Source: a virus. From it: a stretch of DNA of 43,060 nucleotides. A model generated the notes under the pieces. The model saw nothing but the letters and a program-made list of their open reading frames with translations. It was not told the DNA's origin and searched no databases. Position numbers and translations under genes: made by a program. Positions within the stretch are counted from its first letter, which is position 1, and each line of letters begins with the position of its first letter. Shown here piece after piece: positions 27,182 through 34,184 of this stretch. The stretch spans positions 1 through 43,060 of the IMG/VR virus record IMGVR_UViG_3300025876_000043; one strand, written 5' to 3'.

Positions 27182-27856
27182 TTATACCCTACTTAATTTT
27201 GGTTTGAAAAATAAACTTGTACGTTCACGGTCTTCCATTTGAGCATTACTGAGTAATTCTTCATAATTCTGTTTAAGTAAACCAATACGTTCATTTGCTA
27301 CATTAGGTCGTTTCATTGCCATATAGTAAGCAAGTCCCATTGTCAGACAGGGTAAAAAACGAGTTGGAATATCTACGTTTTCAGCTATAACATTTTCAAC
27401 ATCTTGAATCTTATGAATCTGTTCTAGTTTTAACATATCAGTTGAGTTTTCAGGAATAGGATATACAAACATTTCTGGATTATCTCTTCCTCTACGAATT
27501 GCGTATTGAGAAGGTCTTCCAGTTTGAGATTTATTATTAATCTGTAAATATTCTTCCATTGAAATACGAATCATTCCAAGATCACGATCATCTCTATTAA
27601 CAACTGCTTCTAAAATATCAATTGTAGAAGATGTTAATGCATAAGATGTAACTGATGTTGTAACTGAAATAGCTGTAGTTTTCACAGTCCATAAGTTAAT
27701 GCTTCGATTCTGCCAATCTGTAAGTACAAGATTAATGGATCGTTTAGCTGACGTTACTTCATTACCGAGTACAACTTCACCACCAATAAGCTCACTAGCT
27801 TCTTGAATGATTGTATCTACATCCAGATTAAAGTTATATGTACCGCTAGTAGCCAT
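27182..27856 (-). CDS. Head-tail adaptor-type protein (P22 gp4 / tail tubular A-like)
   Basis: A 224-residue protein. VDTIIQEASELIGGEVVLG at the N-terminus, INLVLTDWQNRSINLWTV, and a C-terminal LTMGLAYYMAMKRPNV helix ending in ELLSNAQMEDRERTS fit the podoviral adaptor family that binds below the portal and connects it to the tail. A helical bundle flanking a small beta domain is expected. Located in the tail section of the late block. Confidence 0.6.
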   Translation of the reverse strand: MATSGTYNFNLDVDTIIQEASELIGGEVVLGNEVTSAKRSINLVLTDWQNRSINLWTVKTTAISVTTSVTSYALTSSTIDILEAVVNRDDRDLGMIRISMEEYLQINNKSQTGRPSQYAIRRGRDNPEMFVYPIPENSTDMLKLEQIHKIQDVENVIAENVDIPTRFLPCLTMGLAYYMAMKRPNVANERIGLLKQNYEELLSNAQMEDRERTSLFFKPKLSRV

Positions 27857-27858
27857 GT

Positions 27859-28131
27859 TTATTTCCTTTTACCGTTACCATACTTTTTACCTGCTCTTTT
27901 AAATGAACGATTAACTTTAGCAGGAACAACTCGTAAATTACTTTTAGAATTATTAGATGTACGCCTATTCTTATGATCTACATCTTTACCATCACCTTTT
28001 TTAACAAGTCCTGCTTTCATAAGTTTAGCACGAGCAGCATTTCTTTGGGTACGTTTTTTAATTTGTTCTGGTTTACTTTTATATTTATTTTCTTGTTTAT
28101 AGTTTCTTTTATACGTAGGAGAACTGGGCAT
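27859..28131 (-). CDS. HNH-like basic protein
   Basis: A 90-residue, very Lys/Arg-rich protein. Residues about 48-80 read KDVDHKNRRTSNNSKSNLRV followed by VPAKVNRSF: the D-H-x-N ... N-x-x-S-N-L-R-V ... N order is that of HNH endonuclease beta-beta-alpha cores. It lacks the usual second zinc-binding motifs. May nick DNA during packaging or after entry, or be a virion DNA-binding relic. Active status is uncertain. Confidence 0.6.
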   Translation of the reverse strand: MPSSPTYKRNYKQENKYKSKPEQIKKRTQRNAARAKLMKAGLVKKGDGKDVDHKNRRTSNNSKSNLRVVPAKVNRSFKRAGKKYGNGKRK

Positions 28132-28145
28132 AATTTAAAAATCCT

Positions 28146-28481
28146 TTATTTACGTTTAATTCCACGAACTAACTTTTGACCTTTAGGAGGAGATTTTTTA
28201 GACCCTTTTGAACCTGCCCAGAAAAATTTATCAGCCCAATACGCAGCACTTGTTTTACCTTTTGCAATATTCTTACCGTGTCTAGCTTTAAAAGATTTAC
28301 GAGCTTCAGGTGAATAATTATGACCCATCTTTTGATCACCAAAGCGAATAATTTTAATTTTGTCTCCATCACTAACAGCCACAATTCCTTTTTTAGTAGG
28401 ATGGCTTGGAGTACGTTTTGGTTTATTTAATCCACTTAAACCATATCGTTTTAGTTTAGCTTTTTTAGGGTCTTCTGCCAT
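28146..28481 (-). CDS. Small basic conserved-type protein
   Basis: A 111-residue basic protein with RYGLSGLNKPKRTPSHPTKK, then IKIIRFGDQ and a C-terminal block ARKSFKARHGKNIAKGKTSA followed by YWADKFFW. I recall this arrangement as a domain of unknown function (DUF6321-like) found in marine phages; not verified. High Lys content and aromatic residues suggest nucleic-acid or virion binding. It overlaps the 42-residue gene before it by 17 bp. Confidence 0.65.
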   Translation of the reverse strand: MAEDPKKAKLKRYGLSGLNKPKRTPSHPTKKGIVAVSDGDKIKIIRFGDQKMGHNYSPEARKSFKARHGKNIAKGKTSAAYWADKFFWAGSKGSKKSPPKGQKLVRGIKRK

Positions 28482-28593
28482 TGGAAACTCTCCGTTTTGT
28501 AATCATTTTCTTAGTTTGTTTTTTCTTTTTATTTTTATTCTTCATAGGCGGTCTACTAATCTGCATTGGAATACTTGAACGAGATATTGGCAT
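28465..28593 (-). CDS. Tiny basic protein (42 residues)
   Basis: Found by direct translation of the - strand: starts MPISRSSIPMQISRPPM, followed by an almost pure Lys/Arg/Asn/Gln tract (KNKNKKKKQTKK) and an Arg-rich end. Its ATG shares one base with the stop of the upstream 82-residue gene (TAATG), a strong sign of translational coupling, and it overlaps the next gene by 17 bp. Likely DNA-binding or virion-associated by composition; no homology call possible. Confidence 0.65.
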   Translation of the reverse strand: MPISRSSIPMQISRPPMKNKNKKKKQTKKMITKRRVSNGRRP

Positions 28594-28841
28594 TATTTAA
28601 CCTTTCTATATTTTCTAGTTTTTTTAGCTATAGTTTTAGGTTGCTTTACAAATTGTTTTCCTGCTTTAGTTCCTGCACGTTTAGCTTTAGTTGTAGCTGC
28701 ATACTCTTTAGAGGATAAAGATTTAATTGCTTTTGCAGGTAAATACCTTTCTCCAGTTTTACTTGAAGGCTTACCTGACTTAGTACGCCATTTTTGCTTA
28801 GTCCAAGATTTTAAACTTTTCTGAGATTTTTTTAAAGCCAT
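28593..28841 (-). CDS. Small basic protein, KWTKQKWRTKSGKPS type
   Basis: An 82-residue, Lys-rich protein (more than a quarter Lys). The segment KSWTKQKWRTKSGKPSSKTG with ERYLPAKAIKSLSSKEYAAT and KQFVKQPKTIAKKTRKYR belongs to a type I recall in marine phages and in large algal DNA viruses; not verified. The composition suggests a DNA-condensing or virion-packed protein. Confidence 0.65.
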   Translation of the reverse strand: MALKKSQKSLKSWTKQKWRTKSGKPSSKTGERYLPAKAIKSLSSKEYAATTKAKRAGTKAGKQFVKQPKTIAKKTRKYRKVK

Positions 28842-28849
28842 AAGTTATA

Positions 28850-29599
28850 TTACTCTTCTGGATTATTTTTAATATAAAGAATTTCAAAATCAGCAGATAC
28901 TAAGTTATTAGTACCAGAACTCACTGCTCTAACTTCTAAATCTGTTTTTTCTTCAAAAGGTAAAGGATATTCTATAACAAAATCAGCAACACCACTCCTA
29001 CCTATAGTTTGTTTAAGTTGTACTCTAAAAACTTTATTAATTTCACGAGATATAAAACTTGCTGTAATATACTGATTTATATTAGCTGTACCTGATGCAA
29101 TATTAATATGATTTATATAAGCTGTATATCCAGCAGGAACTGTCCATAATGCCATTAAAGTTTGATTTACGCCTAATGTAATTCTAGCATATGTAGTTCC
29201 ACCATTAGCAATATTAATTGTTCCAGTTGGTTCTTGTGACCCACTTACAAAAGCTCTATACACTCGTAAAAATGTTTGTGTTGTAGTTGCAGTCCCTGCT
29301 CCTGCAAGTGTAACTTCTTCACTTACTTCATTGTAATCAGCATCAAGACCTTCAATTGTAACTAAAACACCATTATCATCTGCAGGTGTTCCAGCAGTTG
29401 TTGTAGCTGTCATAGCTATAGCACTAGTAGGATAAGTGTATATACCACCTACATCCCAAACAGTTTCTTCAGTTCCATTTATATCAGGATTAAAACCAAA
29501 TTTAAAAACACGTTTATGATATGGGATTTGATTACGAGAAACCTGTAATTCAAAAGGCTCGTTTCTTCCCCATCTTGTTACACTACTAGCAAGTGACAT
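28850..29599 (-). CDS. Virion structural protein (beta-rich)
   Basis: A 249-residue protein starting MSLASSVTRWGRNEPFELQV. It is beta-rich with Thr/Gly/Ala-dense strands, and has VWDVGGIYTYPTSAIAM and QTFLRVYRAFVSG segments that recur in marine phage and cyanophage virion proteins. A lectin- or jelly-roll-like decoration or tail-appendage domain is plausible. No Cys. Sits among the small basic virion-region genes. Confidence 0.55.
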   Translation of the reverse strand: MSLASSVTRWGRNEPFELQVSRNQIPYHKRVFKFGFNPDINGTEETVWDVGGIYTYPTSAIAMTATTTAGTPADDNGVLVTIEGLDADYNEVSEEVTLAGAGTATTTQTFLRVYRAFVSGSQEPTGTINIANGGTTYARITLGVNQTLMALWTVPAGYTAYINHINIASGTANINQYITASFISREINKVFRVQLKQTIGRSGVADFVIEYPLPFEEKTDLEVRAVSSGTNNLVSADFEILYIKNNPEE

Positions 29600-29606
29600 A
29601 TTTTTA

Positions 29607-29954
29607 TTACCTTATTGGTTTACGAGCTTTACCAAAGCCCTGAACTTGTGGTGATTCCTTACCAGTTACTGGACGCATATCCTCATAAATGTCTATAGGT
29701 GTTGGTGGAGTAGTATCAGCTTCCATTCCTTTATCAGGATTATTTTTTAATTTTTTCTTAATTTTTCCACCTTTTTTAAAACTTTGTTGTTTAGCTTGTT
29801 CTGTTTGACGTGTTACTTGATTAGTTTGATTTTTATTATCTTTATCTTTATTTCCAGAAGACAATAACATAGCTATAGGAGATACATATTTTAATTTATC
29901 TGGATCATCCATAAGCATTCCAATAGGTGATAATTTTGTTAATAATTTTTTCAT
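29607..29954 (-). CDS. Basic protein with GGKIKKK signature
   Basis: A 115-residue protein. Two similar N-terminal segments (LSPIGMLMDDPDKLKY and VSPIAMLLSSG) form an internal near-repeat. A Gln/Asn/Lys linker leads to FKKGGKIKKKLK at residues 59-70, one of the shared basic Gly signatures. The C-terminus is Pro-rich. Its stop overlaps the start of the 62-residue gene region by 4 bp. Likely a minor virion protein. Confidence 0.6.
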   Translation of the reverse strand: MKKLLTKLSPIGMLMDDPDKLKYVSPIAMLLSSGNKDKDNKNQTNQVTRQTEQAKQQSFKKGGKIKKKLKNNPDKGMEADTTPPTPIDIYEDMRPVTGKESPQVQGFGKARKPIR

Positions 29955-30139
29955 GATTTATATCCTCCACCAGCTTTTTTATATTTACTGGCTAATAGTT
30001 GAGCTTTACGTGCTGACCATTGACCTGCTTTACCGCCTTTAGTTCCAGCTTTAATTGATTCAAATAATCTTTTACGCATAGTAGGTTTAGTATAATTACC
30101 TGCTTTATTAACTGTTGATTTCTTTTTCTTTAAAACCAT
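29951..30139 (-). CDS. Small basic protein, GQWSARKAQLLASKYKKAGGGYK type
   Basis: A 62-residue Lys/Gly-rich protein: KPTMRKRLFESIKAG, TKGGKAGQWSARKAQLLA and a C-terminal KYKKAGGGYKS. I recall close relatives in marine phages and algal giant viruses (unverified). The C-terminal Gly/Lys/Tyr end resembles the signatures of neighbouring proteins. Its ATG shares a base with the stop of the Cys-rich microprotein (TAATG). Confidence 0.7.
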   Translation of the reverse strand: MVLKKKKSTVNKAGNYTKPTMRKRLFESIKAGTKGGKAGQWSARKAQLLASKYKKAGGGYKS

Positions 30140-30228
30140 TATTTTTTCTCTACTGGTTTATTGCAAGTACATTTACAAGTTTCTGGATTACAGTTTTTAC
30201 ATTTACAGTTACAAGTTTCACAAGCCAT
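30139..30228 (-). CDS. Cysteine-rich, metallothionein-like microprotein (29 residues)
   Basis: Read directly from the - strand: 29 residues with Cys at 3, 6, 8, 10, 13, 18, 20 and 22, that is 8 of 29. The Cys form CxxC and CxC clusters (CETCNCKCKNC, then CKCTC), and the two halves share an ETC-x-C-x-C pattern, suggesting an internal duplication. There are no aromatic residues and the rest is mostly Lys, Asn, Thr and Glu. These are metallothionein features, so metal binding (Zn, Cu or Cd) is inferred. It is joined to both neighbours by one-base TAATG overlaps (30228 and 30139), which argues strongly for translation. It lies in the late virion block; whether it enters the virion is unknown. No family assignment made. 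Confidence 0.75.
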   Translation of the reverse strand: MACETCNCKCKNCNPETCKCTCNKPVEKK

Positions 30229-30656
30229 TAGTAACCTCTCAGTGCTTTACCGTAACCTTTACTGCAACCAGCTTTACGTTTAATTCGACCACCTTTTTTA
30301 AATGTTAAATCTTTAAGAGGATTTAATTCTTTTGGTTTAACTGATTCATTATTTTTAGCTAAAGAACTAGTTTTTGTATCTTTTTTAGGAAAACCAAAGT
30401 TCCCTCCTTTTTTCTGATCAGCAATATCCTTATCCATACGTCTAGCTTGGGATAAACGATCTTGTCGTGCTACATCTTCAGGAGAACCTTTTTGAGGTTT
30501 TGGTTTAGGCTTCATAGGCTCTGCAGGAACTGCTTTTTTCCTTTGACTCATTGTAGGTTTATCAATCTTTTTAGCTCCCTGTTTTAAGTACTTAGGAAGA
30601 TGTTTAGCGGCTACCCTTAAAAGAGTGCCTCCTAATGCAATAATAATTGGAGCCAT
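30228..30656 (-). CDS. Basic virion-region protein with KAGC-GKALRGY tail
   Basis: A 142-residue protein. The N-terminus has a short hydrophobic helix (APIIIALGGTLLRVAA), then a Lys/Pro-rich linker. The C-terminus carries FKKGGRIKRKAGC and ends KGYGKALRGY (residues 122-142). The last 15 residues are nearly the same as those of the LysM protein gene just upstream, so these two share a tail by duplication or common function. Likely a minor virion or DNA-associated protein. Confidence 0.65.
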   Translation of the reverse strand: MAPIIIALGGTLLRVAAKHLPKYLKQGAKKIDKPTMSQRKKAVPAEPMKPKPKPQKGSPEDVARQDRLSQARRMDKDIADQKKGGNFGFPKKDTKTSSLAKNNESVKPKELNPLKDLTFKKGGRIKRKAGCSKGYGKALRGY

Positions 30657-30657
30657 T

Positions 30658-31443
30658 TTAATATCCTCTCAGTGCTTTACCCATACCACGTTTGCAGCCA
30701 GCTTTACGCATCCTACCACCACTTTGACGTTTAATACTTCCACCTTTTTTATTTTTAGAATAATCTTCTTCTTGTGGAAGAGTTTCATATGAACCTAAAC
30801 CAAACGGTAAGTTAACTTTATCTCCACCTTTTTTAGAATCAATTTGAGGCATAGATTTTAAACCAAATAAACGATCACGTTTTTTCTTAGCTGGTTTCTC
30901 TTCATTTGATATTTTAGTATTTTCTTTAGAGGTTGATGGCTTTTTAAAAACACTTTTAGGAGTTCCTGAATATATTCCCTCATCGTTTTTACGAGATAAA
31001 GGATTAACTTTAATTGTTTGTCCTACACGAATAGAGTTAGCATCTTTAATTGAAGGGTTTGCCTTCAGTAGTCTACCAACAGTAGTACCGTATATTTTAG
31101 CAAGCTCACTAATAGTATCTCCCTTTTTAATTGTATAAGATTTTGTTTTAGGAGAAGTAGCAGATGGTTTAGCAGAAGTAGCAGCTGGTTTAGCAGAAGT
31201 AGCAGCTGGTTTAGCAGAAGTAGCAGCTGGTTTAGCAGAAGCAGCAGGTGGTTTAGATTTAGTAGTATTTTGATCTTGCCGAGCTTTTTTGGCATCTTCA
31301 GACGAATAAGCTTTATTACCTTTACGCCGACGTTCTTTTTCTTTAGAAGGAAAACCACCTAAACCAAAAAGTCCGTTATCTAAAACATCTTCAGCCATTA
31401 CAGGTTTCTTTTTCTTGCTTCGATTTCTTGAGTTACGAGCCAT
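30658..31443 (-). CDS. LysM-domain virion-region protein
   Basis: A 261-residue basic protein. Residues 1-60 are Lys/Arg-rich; 66-98 are four tandem SAKPAAT-type units; 102-147 are a LysM domain (YTIKKGDTISELAKIYGTTV, ending IRVGQTIKVNP), which binds peptidoglycan. A Lys-rich linker leads to GGSIKRQSGGRMRKAGC and the tail RGMGKALRGY. LysM on a small virion-region protein suggests help in crossing the cell wall or a role at lysis; no hydrolase domain is attached. Shares its C-terminal tail with the next gene. Confidence 0.8.
   Translation of the reverse strand: MARNSRNRSKKKKPVMAEDVLDNGLFGLGGFPSKEKERRRKGNKAYSSEDAKKARQDQNTTKSKPPAASAKPAATSAKPAATSAKPAATSAKPSATSPKTKSYTIKKGDTISELAKIYGTTVGRLLKANPSIKDANSIRVGQTIKVNPLSRKNDEGIYSGTPKSVFKKPSTSKENTKISNEEKPAKKKRDRLFGLKSMPQIDSKKGGDKVNLPFGLGSYETLPQEEDYSKNKKGGSIKRQSGGRMRKAGCKRGMGKALRGY
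31166..31249 (-). repeat. Tandem 21-bp repeats in the LysM gene
   Basis: Four head-to-tail copies of a 21-bp unit (starts at 31166, 31187, 31208 and 31229; the last diverged) encoding SAKPAAT. The first three are identical, so copy number is likely to vary by slippage, changing the linker before the LysM domain. Confidence 0.85.
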
Positions 31444-31467
31444 TTTTAAATCTCCTTTAAATTAATG

Positions 31468-32124
31468 TTAATTAGAATACGCAATTACTGTGTTGTCAGC
31501 ACCTGCTGGTGATGCAGGAGCAGCCATATCGTCTCTACGAGTACGGCGAGCTTGATTTCGTAGTGTCTCAACAGCTTGCATGTATCTTTGCTCAAATAGC
31601 TGAACTGCCGAAAAGTTTTTAGTGAACACCATAGCTTCAACCATTGAAGCATTAAATAAAGCATCATAACAAATCTCAGTAAAATAATTAGTGGGGTTTG
31701 CAGATGTTAAGGTTACAGGTCTAGCAACAGTCATTAAAATACCGTCTGATGTTGAAGCAGGTGTAGGTGCAAGACGTACACGAGTATCTGTAACTCGTGA
31801 GTAATATCTTGGTACTTCAGTTGAAGCACTTGTAGGCCATACTGCATTTAAAAACTCATCAGTCTTTAACAATAAATTAATTTTAGAACCGTTATTAATC
31901 AGATTAAAATTCTTTACGATGCGTGTACCAGTAGGAAGAGTAATTTCTGCATTACTAGCAGAAACTGCAATTGATGTTTGAACAACTAAACCATAATCAT
32001 CTAAATCTCGCGTTAGTCTTTCTTCAGAACGATTGACCATGTTAGGAACATAAGCTAAAAACTCAGTTCCATCATTTTCACACGCACTGATAATATCATT
32101 TACAAGATAAGTATAATCGGTCAT
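31468..32124 (-). CDS. Head-tail adaptor-type protein (SU10-adaptor-like)
   Basis: A 218-residue protein starting MTDYTYLVNDIISACEN. VPNMVNRSEERLTRDLDDYG is a strong family-like block, followed by a beta domain (EITLPTGTRIVKNFNL; TRVRLAPTPAS) and a C-terminal helix (CYDALFNASMVEAMVFTKNF; QRYMQAVETL). This layout is that of adaptors that dock beneath the portal. With the 27182-27856 protein it gives two adaptor-type proteins. Confidence 0.6.
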   Translation of the reverse strand: MTDYTYLVNDIISACENDGTEFLAYVPNMVNRSEERLTRDLDDYGLVVQTSIAVSASNAEITLPTGTRIVKNFNLINNGSKINLLLKTDEFLNAVWPTSASTEVPRYYSRVTDTRVRLAPTPASTSDGILMTVARPVTLTSANPTNYFTEICYDALFNASMVEAMVFTKNFSAVQLFEQRYMQAVETLRNQARRTRRDDMAAPASPAGADNTVIAYSN

Positions 32125-32131
32125 TTATATG

Positions 32132-32428
32132 TTATCCGTAGAATACTGTAAGAGTTGCTGCAGATGTAGGCGCTGTTACTGAAACAAGACCATCCATACG
32201 CACACCTAAATCAGTCCAATCTAAATAAGCTGATCCAGTTACATCAAACTTAACAATGTTTCCTGCAATTGTTCCTAATGCAGTTGTAGAAGTTCCATCT
32301 AAAACATAGATGCCTGAACCAGTAGCATGAATAGATCGAATACGAGTGTCAGCAACTGTAACACTTGTAGTAATGTCTACAAGTACTCCACTACCTACAA
32401 GAAAAGCTGAACGAATATTTGTTGTCAC
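32132..32428 (-). CDS. Small beta-rich virion protein
   Basis: A 98-residue Thr/Gly/Val-rich protein. The start codon is GTG, backed by a strong AAAGGAG ribosome site. First gene after the capsid-gene terminator and probably driven by the promoter at 32480-32508. Composition and strand pattern suggest a small head or decoration protein; family not recognised. Confidence 0.65.
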   Translation of the reverse strand: MTTNIRSAFLVGSGVLVDITTSVTVADTRIRSIHATGSGIYVLDGTSTTALGTIAGNIVKFDVTGSAYLDWTDLGVRMDGLVSVTAPTSAATLTVFYG

Positions 32429-32479
32429 AATTACATCTCCTTTAAAGTCTATTATAATTATATAGCATCGTTAAATTTA

Positions 32480-32508
32480 ATTATAGTAGTATAAAAGGAT
32501 TTAAACAA
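32480..32508 (-). promoter_or_regulatory. Candidate sigma70-like promoter after capsid terminator
   Basis: On the - strand: TTGTTT, 17-bp spacer, TATAAT (perfect -10). It starts inside the T-tract of the terminator and would restart transcription for the 32428-to-7073 genes. The -35 is weak. Confidence 0.45.
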
Positions 32509-32547
32509 ACAAAGAAAAAAAGAAAGAGCCTCCGAAGAAGCTCTTTC
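32505..32547 (-). terminator. Rho-independent terminator after the major capsid gene
   Basis: A hairpin at 32522-32547 with an 11-bp stem (one U-G pair) and a UUCG tetraloop closed by C-G, followed on the - strand by a T-rich tract. It lies about 55 bp past the capsid stop. Confidence 0.88.
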
Positions 32548-32600
32548 AATTTAACTTTTTTAGAACGATTTAGAAATCGTCTAGATTGTAACTTCCAGTA

Positions 32601-33527
32601 TCAGCTTGAACCAGAAGCACCGCGCCACTGACGCCAGTCACTCCAACCGAAAGCATAACGCTCACGAGACTTGAAGCGCATGTTACCCGTATCGAAATCA
32701 GGCTCCATTTTGGTTTGGAGAGGAACGCGAACGAACATCTTCGTACCATTAGGAACGTCAGTCTTTAGGAACCATGCGTTGGTATCCGTAAAGCGACGGT
32801 TAACATAGAACCCATCAGAAACAACAGACTGATTGCGAATTGCATTGATGTTGTTCTGTGCGTATGCAGATGAACCACCTGCAACCGTTGTACCCGGCGA
32901 GTTAAGTACTTGATCTGCAGTATAGATAAGATCAGATGGAATGTGAAGTGATTCAGTTGAAGCACCGATCAAAATACCACGATCATCCTTAATTTTAGTT
33001 ACTGCAATCGTTGCGGTTTCAAGAGCAGCTTCTGAGAAATCAGTTGCTCCTACAGTGTTAGATTGATTTCCATCACCAATAGTTGGGTGAGTAGCTGAAA
33101 TCAAAGGTTGACCGTCACCACCGTTATAGCTTGTAGAAAACGCATTGTTAAATACGTCTGCAGCTTTAACCTGTTTGGTGTTAGCCATAGCACGAGCTAG
33201 ACCTTTAGCACGAACCTTCGAGAAGGTGTCATATAGGTTGTCTTCCATAGCTTCTTCAGTGATAGCAAACGCAAGAGCTACAGTTTCCATTGTGTAACGG
33301 GCTGTGTAACCTTCTTGTGCGTTGTCATACTGGACTGCTGAACCTTCTGATTTAGTAGGGGCAGAGCCGAAGCCGGTGAATAGAACTTCTTCCTCAAATG
33401 CACGATCTGAGTTTTCGATTTCATAGAGTGGAGCATGTTCGTCGTTTACTTCACCATAAGAAATACCGAAAATCTCATTAAGTCCGGGAAGGAGTTGTTT
33501 TGCAATACTACTGCGATTAATAGCCAT
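32601..33527 (-). CDS. Major capsid protein
   Basis: A 308-residue protein with features of a podoviral HK97-fold capsid protein: an N-terminal arm (QLLPGLNEIFGISYG), E-loop-type region around TGFGSAPTKSEGSAVQYD, a spine-helix region (AFAITEEAMEDNLYDTFSKV), the conserved-type HPTIGDGNQSN, PSDLIYTADQVLNS, and the C-terminal DFDTGNMRFKSRERYAFGW. It follows scaffold and two head genes and is followed by a strong terminator, consistent with a gene needing very high expression. No protease gene is visible next to it. Confidence 0.88.
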   Translation of the reverse strand: MAINRSSIAKQLLPGLNEIFGISYGEVNDEHAPLYEIENSDRAFEEEVLFTGFGSAPTKSEGSAVQYDNAQEGYTARYTMETVALAFAITEEAMEDNLYDTFSKVRAKGLARAMANTKQVKAADVFNNAFSTSYNGGDGQPLISATHPTIGDGNQSNTVGATDFSEAALETATIAVTKIKDDRGILIGASTESLHIPSDLIYTADQVLNSPGTTVAGGSSAYAQNNINAIRNQSVVSDGFYVNRRFTDTNAWFLKTDVPNGTKMFVRVPLQTKMEPDFDTGNMRFKSRERYAFGWSDWRQWRGASGSS

Positions 33528-33545
33528 TTATTTATCTCCCTTTCA

Positions 33546-34124
33546 TTAACCTGCGGAAATTCCGACAGTTGGATAAGCGTTAACATGCTGTTTCCAGATG
33601 ATTTCAACCCGTGGATTTGTATCTCCAAGAGCATTACCCGGTTCTTTAAATGCACCCAATACGGTTAGCATACCATCGTCACCACGAGTAGCGGCAGCAA
33701 TACCATGACCAGATTGACCAGTATATGTAGAACCTGTACCAAGAGTTACGTTAAAGGTGGTGGAATAAACATCACCTACTGTAACTGCAGCATCAGCTTG
33801 AGCAATAAAAGTAGTGTTTTGGTCGTCATTTACAAATGCTACAATGTCAGAAGCAGATGTACTTGCGGGCCAATATTTTGCAAAAACAGGTGCACCATTT
33901 TGAGTATAAGTACACCCTGCAAAAACACCAAGAGGAATATCGTTACCAAGACCGACAGTTGTTACAACTTCGACCTTACCAACATTAATGGTTACAACGT
34001 CACCGTTAAAAATGTTTGCTGCATAACCAGAAGCGATAGAGTATTCACTAACACCTGAAGAATTGGTAGCAGAACCTTTTTGACGTGAAGGACGGAAACC
34101 ATCAAGAGCTTTAGATAGAGCCAT
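33546..34124 (-). CDS. Head protein, probable capsid decoration or head completion
   Basis: A 192-residue beta-rich protein directly upstream of the capsid gene, with SGYAANIFNGDVVTINVG, IPLGVFAGCTY and a C-terminal NPRVEIIWKQHVNAYP. Size and place fit a decoration or head-stabilising protein. One Cys. No family call from memory beyond its frequent pairing with this type of capsid gene. Confidence 0.6.
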   Translation of the reverse strand: MALSKALDGFRPSRQKGSATNSSGVSEYSIASGYAANIFNGDVVTINVGKVEVVTTVGLGNDIPLGVFAGCTYTQNGAPVFAKYWPASTSASDIVAFVNDDQNTTFIAQADAAVTVGDVYSTTFNVTLGTGSTYTGQSGHGIAAATRGDDGMLTVLGAFKEPGNALGDTNPRVEIIWKQHVNAYPTVGISAG

Positions 34125-34184
34125 TTTAGTTCTCCTTAATTAAAATTACCATGACAAAATAATTGATCAACAACAGTGTTACCT

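Noticed and set aside
31065-31358. - strand ORF of 97 codons, Leu-rich
   Set aside because: Frame-shifted shadow of the LysM gene repeats.
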